From the NCBI RefSeq assembly GCF_040499845.1, contig NZ_CP159342.1, positions 6,076,001 through 6,140,000 on the forward strand: a stretch of 64,000 nt of DNA. Direction: 5' to 3'. Below the pieces are notes generated by a model, which saw only the letters and a program-made list of their open reading frames with translations, was not told the DNA's origin and ran no database searches. Positions 46,714 through 53,951 of this stretch are shown piece after piece; position 1 is the first letter of the stretch; each line of letters begins with the position of its first letter. Position numbers and translations under genes: made by a program. The DNA comes from Micromonospora sp. CCTCC AA 2012012 (GTDB lineage Bacteria > Actinomycetota > Actinomycetes > Mycobacteriales > Micromonosporaceae).

Positions 46714-48645
46714 TCATCGGCCCAGCACGATCCGGGCCATGCCGTCGAGGGCGGGGTTGGCCGGGTCCCAGTAGCCGGTGTGGCCGTACCGGCCGCTGGG
46801 GAAGCGCCGGCCGCCGAAGGACGGGTCGCTCGGGTCCGGCCCGAACCACAGCTCGTGACCGGCGCGGTCCAGGAGCGCCGCCGCCGGACCGAGCGGGGTG
46901 CCGGCCAGCAGCGCCCGGCGGGCCAGCTCGTCCGGCGGCCGGGTCAACCGGATCACGTCGTCCGGTGCCCTGCTCGCCCAGACCTGTCCCGCCGGCACGC
47001 CCAGCTCTCCGGCGTGCGCCACGCCCACCCCCGGCGACCCCACGAAGACCAGCGCGTCGGCGCTCAGCCCGTGGCCCCGGGCGGCGGCGCCCACCACCAG
47101 CGACCCGTAGCTGTGGCCGAGCACGGTCTGCCGGGCCGGCGGCCCGTCGTGGGAGGCGCGCAGCCCCTCCTGGAACCGGTGCAGCGCCGGGCCGGCGTCC
47201 CGGGCCTGCGCGTCGCGTACCGCCTCGTGCAGGAAGTCCGGCGCGTCGTAGTCGAGCCAGAGCACCGCCGCCGTCTCCTCGGTCGGGGCGAGCGCCGCGC
47301 AGCGGTCCCGCACCCGGGCCGCCCGGCCCAGCTCGCCGGGGGCGTCGGCCAGGCTGCTGCCCATCCCCGGCACGTACGTCAGCACCGCGCCGGCCCGGTC
47401 GGGATTGCCCAGCGCCACGATCGCCCGCCCGTCCCCGGCCGGCTCCAGCCCGACCAGGTAAGCCCGGGGTCGCTGCGCCCCGGTCAACCGCTCGGTCAAC
47501 CCGTCCAGCCCGCGCAGCGCCCCCTCCACCCCGGCGAGCCGGACCCGCCGGGCCAGCTCCAGCGGCCCCGGTGGCAGCGGCCGCAGCAGTCGGCTGCGCA
47601 GCGCCACCAACGCGTTCCGCCGGTCGGCCAGCAGCAGCCGGTTGGCCTGGTCCCGCGCGGCCACCGGCACCCCGTCGAGGCGCCCCACCCGGGCCGGCTC
47701 GTGCCGCACCAGCCAGCGCCGCTCGGCCGAGGTGAGCCCGGCCCACCAGCGGCCCACCTCCGCCGCTCCGGCACCGGCCGGCGGTCGCCAGGCGGGCGGC
47801 ACACTCACCCACCCGGTCACGGCCGCCGTCGACAGGGCGGCCAGCCGACCGGCTGCCTCCCGGTCGGCGGCGCCGGCGAGGGCCAGCGCCTCGCGGACGG
47901 CCGCCGCCACCTGGACCACCGCGGGGCCGGCCCGCCCGGTGGGACGGGGACGGGCCGGGTCGGGGTGGACCGCCCCGGTCCGGTCGACCAGCAGCCCGCC
48001 CGCGTCGGCGAGCGTGACGGCGGCGGCGAGCCGGGCCTTGGCCGCGCCCAGCCGGGCCGCGAACTCGGCGAGCACCTGGTCCGCCTCGACCAGCGCGGGG
48101 AGCACGTCGGTCAGGTCGGCACGCAGCCCGGCGAGGCGCTCCCGCGCCGCGACGGCGGCCCCGCCGGACCAGCCGGGACGCAGCGTGGTCGCCCGGGTGC
48201 CGAGGTCGTCGGCCCGACTGCGCAGCGGACCCGTGAGCCCGCACCAGGCCGCCCCCGCGGCGGCCCAGCGGGCCGGGTCGGCGGCCCAGAGCTGGGCGTA
48301 ACCGACATCGCCGGTCGAGGGCGACGCGGCCCCGGGCGAGGCGGGCCGGGGTGGGACCGCCCCCACCGAGGCGGACTCGCGCGGGGCGGGCGCGGGCGGC
48401 ACGGCCCTGGCCGACGCGGCGGGCCGGGGTGAGGTGATCCGGGCTGAGGTGGCCCGGGGTGAGCTGGCCCGGGGTGAGGTGGCCCGGGGTGAGGTGGCCC
48501 GGGGTGAGGCGGTCGTGGACGAGGCGGGTGCGGGCGAGGGGAAGCCGGTCGAGGTGCGCCCCGGTGAGGGGGTCCGGCCCAGCGGGCGACCCGGATGCCC
48601 GGCGGGGTGGGTCGACGCGCGCCCGGGCCGGCCGGGGCCGGTCAC
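46714..48645 (-). CDS. DUF1023 alpha/beta hydrolase with repeat-rich N-terminus
   Basis: The C-terminal ~190 residues are a DUF1023 alpha/beta hydrolase: nucleophile serine in VLGHSYGSLVVGAA, preceded by YVPGMGSSL and followed by FVGSPGVGV and a late histidine in YGHTGYW. The middle (from GYAQLWAADPARW) is helical. The first ~110 residues are low complexity with five Ser-Pro-Arg-Ala-Thr-type repeats (DNA 48431-48505). The start GTG 48645 overlaps the upstream stop (GTGA), giving 643 residues, but a later start is possible because the repeat region is not conserved in general. Pairing with an EspC-like gene suggests a type VII-secretion-linked or cell-envelope role (inference). Confidence 0.8.
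   Translation of the reverse strand: MTGPGRPGRASTHPAGHPGRPLGRTPSPGRTSTGFPSPAPASSTTASPRATSPRATSPRASSPRATSARITSPRPAASARAVPPAPAPRESASVGAVPPRPASPGAASPSTGDVGYAQLWAADPARWAAAGAAWCGLTGPLRSRADDLGTRATTLRPGWSGGAAVAARERLAGLRADLTDVLPALVEADQVLAEFAARLGAAKARLAAAVTLADAGGLLVDRTGAVHPDPARPRPTGRAGPAVVQVAAAVREALALAGAADREAAGRLAALSTAAVTGWVSVPPAWRPPAGAGAAEVGRWWAGLTSAERRWLVRHEPARVGRLDGVPVAARDQANRLLLADRRNALVALRSRLLRPLPPGPLELARRVRLAGVEGALRGLDGLTERLTGAQRPRAYLVGLEPAGDGRAIVALGNPDRAGAVLTYVPGMGSSLADAPGELGRAARVRDRCAALAPTEETAAVLWLDYDAPDFLHEAVRDAQARDAGPALHRFQEGLRASHDGPPARQTVLGHSYGSLVVGAAARGHGLSADALVFVGSPGVGVAHAGELGVPAGQVWASRAPDDVIRLTRPPDELARRALLAGTPLGPAAALLDRAGHELWFGPDPSDPSFGGRRFPSGRYGHTGYWDPANPALDGMARIVLGR
48431..48505. repeat. 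15-bp tandem repeat, five copies
   Basis: Units of 15 nt (gaggtggcccggggt on plus) at 48431-48445, 48446-48460, 48461-48475, 48476-48490 and 48491-48505; the first is degenerate. They encode the Thr-Ser-Pro-Arg-Ala repeats of the DUF1023 gene on the minus strand, keeping the frame. Confidence 0.85.
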
Positions 48646-48938
48646 CGGGGCAGCCCGGTGAGCCGGCCGGCGGCGCGGGTGTCGACGTCGGTGTAGCCGT
48701 CGGCGGCGGTGCGCAGGGCCGCCCCGGTGTCCGCGACCCGGGCGCCGAGCGTGCCGCACCAGCGGTGCACCGCCGACTCCAGCTCGGCCAGCGCCGCGCC
48801 GGCCCGCCAGCCGTCCGGCGGCACCACCAGCCCGGTCACCCCGGCCAGCCCGTACGCCAGCCGGTACGCGTCGTCGTCGAGTGCCCGGGCCACCTCGTGC
48901 AGCAGCTCCGGCCGGACGGTGAACGGCTCCTCGCTCAT
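48642..48938 (-). CDS. EspC-like / WXG-type small protein
   Basis: A 98-residue helical protein resembling the EspC family of ESX-associated proteins: FTVRPELLHEVARALDDDAYRL, a mid-protein PDGWRAG (W-x-G turn), and a second helix ending YTDVDTRAAGRL, close to the YxxxD motif of ESX substrates. ATG 48938 has a ggagga site 6 nt upstream. It overlaps the DUF1023 hydrolase gene (GTGA). No ESX core genes (EccB/C/D) lie in the window, so secretion is only suggested. Confidence 0.78.
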   Translation of the reverse strand: MSEEPFTVRPELLHEVARALDDDAYRLAYGLAGVTGLVVPPDGWRAGAALAELESAVHRWCGTLGARVADTGAALRTAADGYTDVDTRAAGRLTGLPR

Positions 48939-49126
48939 CGGTGCTCCTCCCCGGGATCCCCGGCGCGAGCCGGGCGGTCGACGGGGACGACGGTAGGCAC
49001 CCCGGCACCGTCCGGGCCGACCCTGTGGACGAGCGCCGGTGGTCGTACCCCCGGGTTGTCCACAGGCGTTGCCCACCGCGGACCCGGTGGCTAATCTGCG
49101 GCCGCACGCGCCGGTAGGGTGAGGTC

Positions 49127-49495
49127 GTGATCGTGGCGGTCGGCATCGACGTCGTGCTGGTGGACCGGTTCGCCCGGGCCCTGGCGAGGACGCCGCTGCT
49201 GGCCGACCGGCTCTTCACCGAGGCCGAGCGGTTCACCCGCGCCGGCAACCCGCGCTCGCCCGAGTCGATGGCCGCCCGGTTCGCGGCCAAGGAGGCCGTC
49301 GCCAAGGCGCTCGGTGCCCCGGGCGGGCTGAGCTGGCACGACTGCGAGATCGTGCCGGACCCGGACGGCCGGCCCTGGCTGACCGTCTCCGGTACGGTGG
49401 CCGCCGCCGCGACCGAACGCGGGATCAACCGCTGGCACCTGTCGCTGTCGCACGACGGCGGCATCGCCTCGGCCATGGTGGTCGCGGAACGCTGA
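49127..49495 (+). CDS. acpS: holo-[acyl-carrier-protein] synthase
   Basis: Transfers 4'-phosphopantetheine from CoA to acyl carrier proteins. The magnesium-binding aspartate is in [11 protein letters not shown], and the second signature is [13 protein letters not shown]. The C-terminal [15 protein letters not shown] strand is typical. Length is 122 residues. GTG 49127 lies 6 nt after TAGGGT (49115-49120), a leaderless promoter. It starts the acpS-nnr-alr-hydrolase-tsaE series. Confidence 0.95.
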   Translation: MIVAVGIDVVLVDRFARALARTPLLADRLFTEAERFTRAGNPRSPESMAARFAAKEAVAKALGAPGGLSWHDCEIVPDPDGRPWLTVSGTVAAAATERGINRWHLSLSHDGGIASAMVVAER

Positions 49496-49500
49496 GCTGA

Positions 49501-49520
49501 CCGGCGGGTCGACCCGCCGG
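49501..49520. promoter_or_regulatory. 20-bp perfect palindrome between acpS and nnr
   Basis: A perfect 20-bp palindrome at 49501-49520 starts 6 nt after the acpS stop and ends 14 nt before the nnr start. As RNA it makes an 8-bp stem with a UCGA loop; as DNA it could be an operator. The nnr ribosome-binding site aggacgggg follows directly. Confidence 0.5.
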
Positions 49521-49534
49521 AGGACGGGGTACGC

Positions 49535-51004
49535 ATGAAACCGGTGTGGCGGGTCGCGGACGTACGCGCGGCGGAGGCCGGCCTGATGGCGACCGTGCCG
49601 CCGGGGACGCTGATGCAGCGGGCGGCGGCCGGGCTGGCCCGCCGCTGCGCCCTGCTCCTGGCGGACCGGGGCGGGGTCTACGGCGCCCGGGTGCTGCTGC
49701 TGGTCGGCTCCGGCGACAACGGCGGCGACACCCTCTACGCGGGTGCCCACCTGGCCCGGCGCGGCGCGGCGGTGTCCGCCCTGCTGCTGAGTCCCGACCG
49801 GGCGCACGCCGAGGGGTCGGCCGCGTTCCGGGCCGCCGGTGGCCGGCTGGTGGACCGGCCCCCGGCCCTGGTCGACCTGGTGCTCGACGGCATCGTCGGG
49901 ATCGGCGGCACCGGAGGGCTGCGGGAGACCGCCGACCAGCTCGCGGCGAGCCTGGTCCGGCACTGCGGGCGGGACGGCGCCCGGGCCACGGTGGTGGCGG
50001 TGGACGTGCCCAGCGGCGTCGCGGTGGACACCGGGGACGTGCCGCTGACCGAGTCCGGCCGGCCCAGGGCGGTACGGGCCGACGTGACGGTGGCGTTCGG
50101 CGCGCTGAAGCCCGCCCTGGTGGTGGGGCCCGCCGCCGCCCTGGCCGGGCAGGTGGAGCTGGTCGACATCGGGCTGGCGCCCTGGCTGCGCGGCACGCCC
50201 GCGCTGTCGGTGACCGAGTGGTCGGACGTCGTGGACTGGTGGCCCCGGCTCGGCCCGTCCTCGGAGAAGTACACCCGGGGCGTGGTGGGGCTGGCGACCG
50301 GTTCGGCGACGTATCCGGGGGCGGCCGTGCTCTCGGTGGGCGGCGCGCTGGCCGGGCCGACCGGCCTGGTCCGCTACGCGGGCGGGGCGCGGGCCGAGGT
50401 GCTGCACCAGCACCCGTCGGTGATCGCCGCCGGCCGGGTCGCCGACGCCGGCCGGGTGCAGGCCTGGGTGTGCGGCTCGGGACTGGGCACCGGCGAGGAG
50501 TCGGCCGCCGAGCTGCGCGCGGTGCTCGCCGCGCCGGTCCCGGTGGTGCTCGACGCCGACGCGCTGACCCTGCTGGTCGACGGCCGGATGGCCGACCGGC
50601 TGCGCGACCGGGACGCGCCGATCGTGGTGACCCCGCACGACCGGGAGTACGCCCGGCTCTGCGGGGAGACCCCGGGCGCGGACCGGGTGGCGGCGGCGCT
50701 GCGGCTGGCCGCCTGGATGAACGCGGTGGTGCTGCTGAAGGGGGACCGCACGGTGATCGGCACCCCGGACGGCCGGGCGTACGTCAACCCGACCGGCACC
50801 CCGGCGCTGGCCACCGGGGGCACCGGGGACGTGCTGGCGGGGCTGCTCGGCTCGCTGCTCGCGGCCGGGGTGCGGGCCGACCGGGCGGCTGCCGCGGCGG
50901 CGTACCTGCACGGCCTGGCCGGTCGGGAGGCGGCCCGGGGTGGGCCGGTGACCGCGCCCGACGTGGCCACCGCCCTGCGTCCGGTGATCGCCCGGCTGTC
51001 CTGA
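49535..51004 (+). CDS. nnr: bifunctional NAD(P)HX epimerase/dehydratase
   Basis: Repairs hydrated NAD(P)H. The N-terminal YjeF_N epimerase domain (1 to about 215) has LVGSGDNGGDTLYAGAHLARRG and VAVDVPSGVAVDTG; the C-terminal ADP-dependent dehydratase (ribokinase-like, about 235-489) has KYTRGVVGLATGS, VTPHDREYARL, and NPTGTPALATGGTGDVLAGLLGSLLA with its catalytic Asp. The 489-residue fusion is the common actinobacterial form. ATG 49535 follows an aggacgggg site. The gene lies 73 nt before alr. Confidence 0.95.
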   Translation: MKPVWRVADVRAAEAGLMATVPPGTLMQRAAAGLARRCALLLADRGGVYGARVLLLVGSGDNGGDTLYAGAHLARRGAAVSALLLSPDRAHAEGSAAFRAAGGRLVDRPPALVDLVLDGIVGIGGTGGLRETADQLAASLVRHCGRDGARATVVAVDVPSGVAVDTGDVPLTESGRPRAVRADVTVAFGALKPALVVGPAAALAGQVELVDIGLAPWLRGTPALSVTEWSDVVDWWPRLGPSSEKYTRGVVGLATGSATYPGAAVLSVGGALAGPTGLVRYAGGARAEVLHQHPSVIAAGRVADAGRVQAWVCGSGLGTGEESAAELRAVLAAPVPVVLDADALTLLVDGRMADRLRDRDAPIVVTPHDREYARLCGETPGADRVAAALRLAAWMNAVVLLKGDRTVIGTPDGRAYVNPTGTPALATGGTGDVLAGLLGSLLAAGVRADRAAAAAAYLHGLAGREAARGGPVTAPDVATALRPVIARLS

Positions 51005-51077
51005 TCCGGCGACGCGCGGGCCCGGTCGGGTCGCCGCCGAGCCGCGCGGTGATCACCGACGGAAGTAGGCTGGGGGC

Positions 51078-52196
51078 ATGTGGCAGTCGGAGGTGCGCGT
51101 CGACCTGGACGCGATCCGGGAGAACGTGGCCCGGCTGAGGTCGGGCACCAGCGCCGAGTTGATGGCGGTGGTGAAGGCCGACGGGTACGGCCACGGCATG
51201 GTCCCGGCCGCCCGCGCCGCGCTGGACGCCGGCGCCGACTGGCTCGGGGTCTGCACCCTCGACGAGGCGTTGACCCTGCGCCGGGAGGGGATCACGGTCC
51301 CGGTGCTGGCCTGGCTGCTCGACCCGGGGCTGCCGCTGCACGACGGCGTCGCCGTCGGCGTGGACCTGGGCTGCGCCAGCCTGCCGCAGCTGGACGAGAT
51401 GGTCGAGGCGGCCCGGCGGGCGGACCGCCCGGCCCGGCTGCACCTGAAGATCGACACCGGGTTGTCCCGGGGCGGGGCGACCGTCGCCGACTGGCCCACC
51501 CTGCTGGAGGCCGCCGCGAAGGCCCAAGCCGACGGCCTGGTCGAGGTGGTCGGGGTGTGGAGCCACTTCGTGTACGCGGACTCGCCCGGCCACCCGACCA
51601 CAGACCGCCAGCTCGCCGTCTTCCACGAGGGGCTGGCGATGGTGGAGCGGGCCGGGCTGCGCCCGCGCTACCGGCACCTGGCGAACTCGGCCGCCACGCT
51701 GACCCGTCCGGACACCCACTTCGACCTGGTCCGGCCGGGCATCGCGATCTACGGCCTCTCCCCGGTGACGGGCGAGACGTACGGCCTGCGCCCGGCGATG
51801 AGCGCCCGGGCCCGGGTGATGCTGACCAAGCGGGTGCCGGCCGGCACCGGCGTCTCCTACGGCCACACCTACCTCACCGAGACCGAGGCCAACCTCGCGG
51901 TGGTGCCGCTGGGCTATGCCGACGGGGTGCCCCGGCACGCCTCGAACACCGGCCCGGTGCAGCTCGGCGGCAAGCGCCGGACCATCTCCGGTCGGGTCTG
52001 CATGGACCAGTTCGTGCTGGACTGCGGCGAGGACGAGATCGCCGCGGGTGACGTGGCGACGCTCTTCGGCAGCGGCGCCGACGGTGAGCCGACGGCCGAC
52101 GACTGGGCCGACGCGGTCGGCACCATCAACTACGAGATCGTGACCCGGTTCGGCGGGGTCCGGGTGCCCCGCGTCTACGACGGCGAACGGCCATGA
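51078..52196 (+). CDS. alr: alanine racemase
   Basis: PLP-dependent racemase producing D-alanine for peptidoglycan. The PLP lysine is K33 in AVVKADGYGHG, and the catalytic tyrosine of the opposite subunit lies in GVSYGHTYLT. RPGIAIYGLSP and RVCMDQFVLD are family motifs. Length is 372 residues. ATG 51078 lies 6 nt after TAGGCT (51066-51071), a leaderless promoter, so it has its own transcription start within the cluster. It overlaps the next gene by ATGA. Confidence 0.97.
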   Translation: MWQSEVRVDLDAIRENVARLRSGTSAELMAVVKADGYGHGMVPAARAALDAGADWLGVCTLDEALTLRREGITVPVLAWLLDPGLPLHDGVAVGVDLGCASLPQLDEMVEAARRADRPARLHLKIDTGLSRGGATVADWPTLLEAAAKAQADGLVEVVGVWSHFVYADSPGHPTTDRQLAVFHEGLAMVERAGLRPRYRHLANSAATLTRPDTHFDLVRPGIAIYGLSPVTGETYGLRPAMSARARVMLTKRVPAGTGVSYGHTYLTETEANLAVVPLGYADGVPRHASNTGPVQLGGKRRTISGRVCMDQFVLDCGEDEIAAGDVATLFGSGADGEPTADDWADAVGTINYEIVTRFGGVRVPRVYDGERP

Positions 52197-53302
52197 CGTC
52201 CCCGTCCCCGTCCCCTTCCCGGTTCCGGATTCCCCGGCCCCGGACGGCGGCCGGGAAGGTCGCCGGGCTGCTGGGGGCGGCGGTCGGCGTGGCCGCCGCC
52301 GGGCTCGCCGCGGGCGTGGTGAGCGAACGCGTCCTGGTCCGCCGGCTCAAGGCCGACCCCGCCGACCCGTACGCGGACGAGGTCTTCGGCGAGCAGCGCT
52401 ACGACGAGTCGTACCGGTTCGAGATGCCGGACGGCACCGACATCCACGTCGAGGTGGTCGAGCCGACCCGGCCGGTGCCGGGGCACCCGACGGTGGTGCT
52501 GGTGCACGGCTTCTGCCTGGACATGGGGACGTTCCACTTCCAGCGCAAGATGCTCGCCGCGCGCGGCGACTACCGGATCGTCGCGTACGACCAGCCCGGC
52601 CACGGCCGGTCGGGCCGGCTGGAGTCCGGGGAGTACGACCTCGCGGCGCTGGGTCGGACGCTGCGCCGGGTGCTCGACGAGACCGCCCCGGAGGGGCCGC
52701 TGGTGCTGGTCGGCCACTCGATGGGCGGCATGACGATCATGGCGTTGGCCGAGCTGTACCCGGAGCTGTTCGGCGACCGGGTGGTCGGGACCGTGCTGAT
52801 GGCCACCTCGGGCGGCCTGCTCGCCGAGACCAAGCTGGTCGCGCCGGCCCTGATCGGTCGGGTCGGCGCCCCGGTGCTCTACATGATGAGCAACGCCACC
52901 CGGTACGGCGGCACGATCATCGACAAGGCCCGCCAGTCCACCGCCAACGTGGCCTGGCTGCTGACCCGTAAGTACGGCTTCGGCACCCCGAAGCCGAGCC
53001 CGGCCCTGGTGTCGTACGTGGAGACGATGAACTCACGGACGTCGGCCGACACGGTGACCCGCTACCTGCGCACCCTGGCCACCCACTCCCGCTATCCGGC
53101 GCTGGCCGCGCTGGCCGCCACGCCGGTGCTGGTGGTGGTCGGGGACAAGGACATGATCACTCCGGTGACCCATTCGGAGGAGATCGTCCGGCGGCTGCCG
53201 CACGCCGAGTTCATCAAGATCCACGACAGTGGGCACGTGGTGATGCTGGAGCACGCCGACCAGGTCAACGCGGCGCTGGAGAGGTTCCTGGAATCGCTAT
53301 GA
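52193..53302 (+). CDS. alpha/beta-fold hydrolase with N-terminal hydrophobic segment
   Basis: A 369-residue alpha/beta hydrolase. After a Pro/Ser-rich start there is one hydrophobic segment (KVAGLLGAAVGVAAAGLAAGVV), probably a membrane anchor. The catalytic triad is visible: Ser in VGHSMGGM, Asp in VVVGDKDMITP, His in HDSGHVVMLEH, with the oxyanion VLVHGFCLDMGTF. It is encoded between alr and tsaE with ATGA overlaps on both sides, a conserved placement in actinobacteria. Substrate unknown; lipase/esterase-like. Confidence 0.9.
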   Translation: MTSPSPSPSRFRIPRPRTAAGKVAGLLGAAVGVAAAGLAAGVVSERVLVRRLKADPADPYADEVFGEQRYDESYRFEMPDGTDIHVEVVEPTRPVPGHPTVVLVHGFCLDMGTFHFQRKMLAARGDYRIVAYDQPGHGRSGRLESGEYDLAALGRTLRRVLDETAPEGPLVLVGHSMGGMTIMALAELYPELFGDRVVGTVLMATSGGLLAETKLVAPALIGRVGAPVLYMMSNATRYGGTIIDKARQSTANVAWLLTRKYGFGTPKPSPALVSYVETMNSRTSADTVTRYLRTLATHSRYPALAALAATPVLVVVGDKDMITPVTHSEEIVRRLPHAEFIKIHDSGHVVMLEHADQVNAALERFLESL

Positions 53303-53781
53303 CGGTCGTGGTGGAGCTGAAGACCGTCGACGACACGCACGAGTTCGGCCGCCGGCTGGCCGGCGTGCTGCGCGCCGGTGACCTGCTGCTGCTCAGCGGC
53401 CCGTTGGGCGCCGGCAAGACCGCGCTCACCCAGGGCATCGGCGCCGGTCTCGGGGTACGCGGGGACATCACCTCGCCGACCTTCGTGATCGCCCGGGTGC
53501 ACCGGCCCGACCCGGCCCGGGGCGGCCGGGTGACCCTGGTGCACGCGGACGCGTACCGGCTGGGGGACGCGGCGGACCCGCGCGCCGAGATCGACGACCT
53601 GGACCTGGACGCCTCGGTGGACGAGGCGGTGACCGTGGTCGAGTGGGGCGAAGGGCTGGTCGAGCAGCTGGTCGACGCGCACCTGCGGGTGCGGATCGAC
53701 CGGCACGACGACGACAGCCGTACCGTCGAACTGACGCCCGTCGGCGGCGACTGGACCGAGCGCCTCGCGGCCCTCGCCTGA
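53299..53781 (+). CDS. tsaE: tRNA threonylcarbamoyladenosine biosynthesis protein TsaE
   Basis: P-loop ATPase that works with TsaB and TsaD in N6-threonylcarbamoyladenosine (t6A37) formation. Walker A is GPLGAGKTALTQG, the family motif SPTFVIARVH follows, and VEWGEGL near residue 115 is the TsaE signature. Length is 160 residues. ATG 53299 overlaps the hydrolase stop. In related genomes tsaB follows directly; here tsaB is 8.2 kb away (61982), with accessory genes between. A perfect palindrome (53778-53791) overlaps its stop codon. Confidence 0.95.
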   Translation: MTVVVELKTVDDTHEFGRRLAGVLRAGDLLLLSGPLGAGKTALTQGIGAGLGVRGDITSPTFVIARVHRPDPARGGRVTLVHADAYRLGDAADPRAEIDDLDLDASVDEAVTVVEWGEGLVEQLVDAHLRVRIDRHDDDSRTVELTPVGGDWTERLAALA

Positions 53782-53791
53782 AAATTTTCAG
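53778..53791. promoter_or_regulatory. 14-bp perfect palindrome at the end of tsaE
   Basis: CTGAAAATTTTCAG (53778-53791) is a perfect palindrome, sharply AT-rich in a GC-rich context, and overlaps the tsaE stop. It lies 50 nt upstream of the glycosidase gene promoter and may be an operator, possibly for the LacI protein encoded at 57307-58311. Confidence 0.45.
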
Positions 53792-53840
53792 CCGTCGCAA
53801 CCGGCTGACCAGGCCTTCTGTCCGGATGCGAGGCAGCGGA

Positions 53841-53870
53841 TTGACGGAGGAAAATTCCTGCTCATAGCGT
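53841..53870 (+). promoter_or_regulatory. promoter of the CBM32 glycosidase gene with dyad in the spacer
   Basis: TTGACG (53841-53846) and TAGCGT (53865-53870) are 18 nt apart. The spacer holds AGGAAAATTCCT (53848-53859), symmetric except at its centre. A perfect TGATATCA (53877-53884) follows near the expected start site. These dyads are plausible operators for the nearby LacI repressor. Confidence 0.65.
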
Positions 53871-53951
53871 CCCAAGTGATATCAGGTGGCACGTGTCGTA
53901 CTCGTCCGAATACGGAGCGTCTTCCACCCTGTTTTCACGAAGGGAACCCCT

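Noticed and set aside
48431..48505. CRISPR array from regularly spaced repeats
   Set aside because: Units are contiguous 15-bp in-frame repeats without spacers; the 42098-42229 array is likewise contiguous. No cas genes are present.
46714..49536. 940-codon frame as a single large hydrolase
   Set aside because: Upstream of 48645 it runs out of frame through the EspC-like gene and antisense to acpS; the GTG overlapping the EspC-like stop is the likely start.
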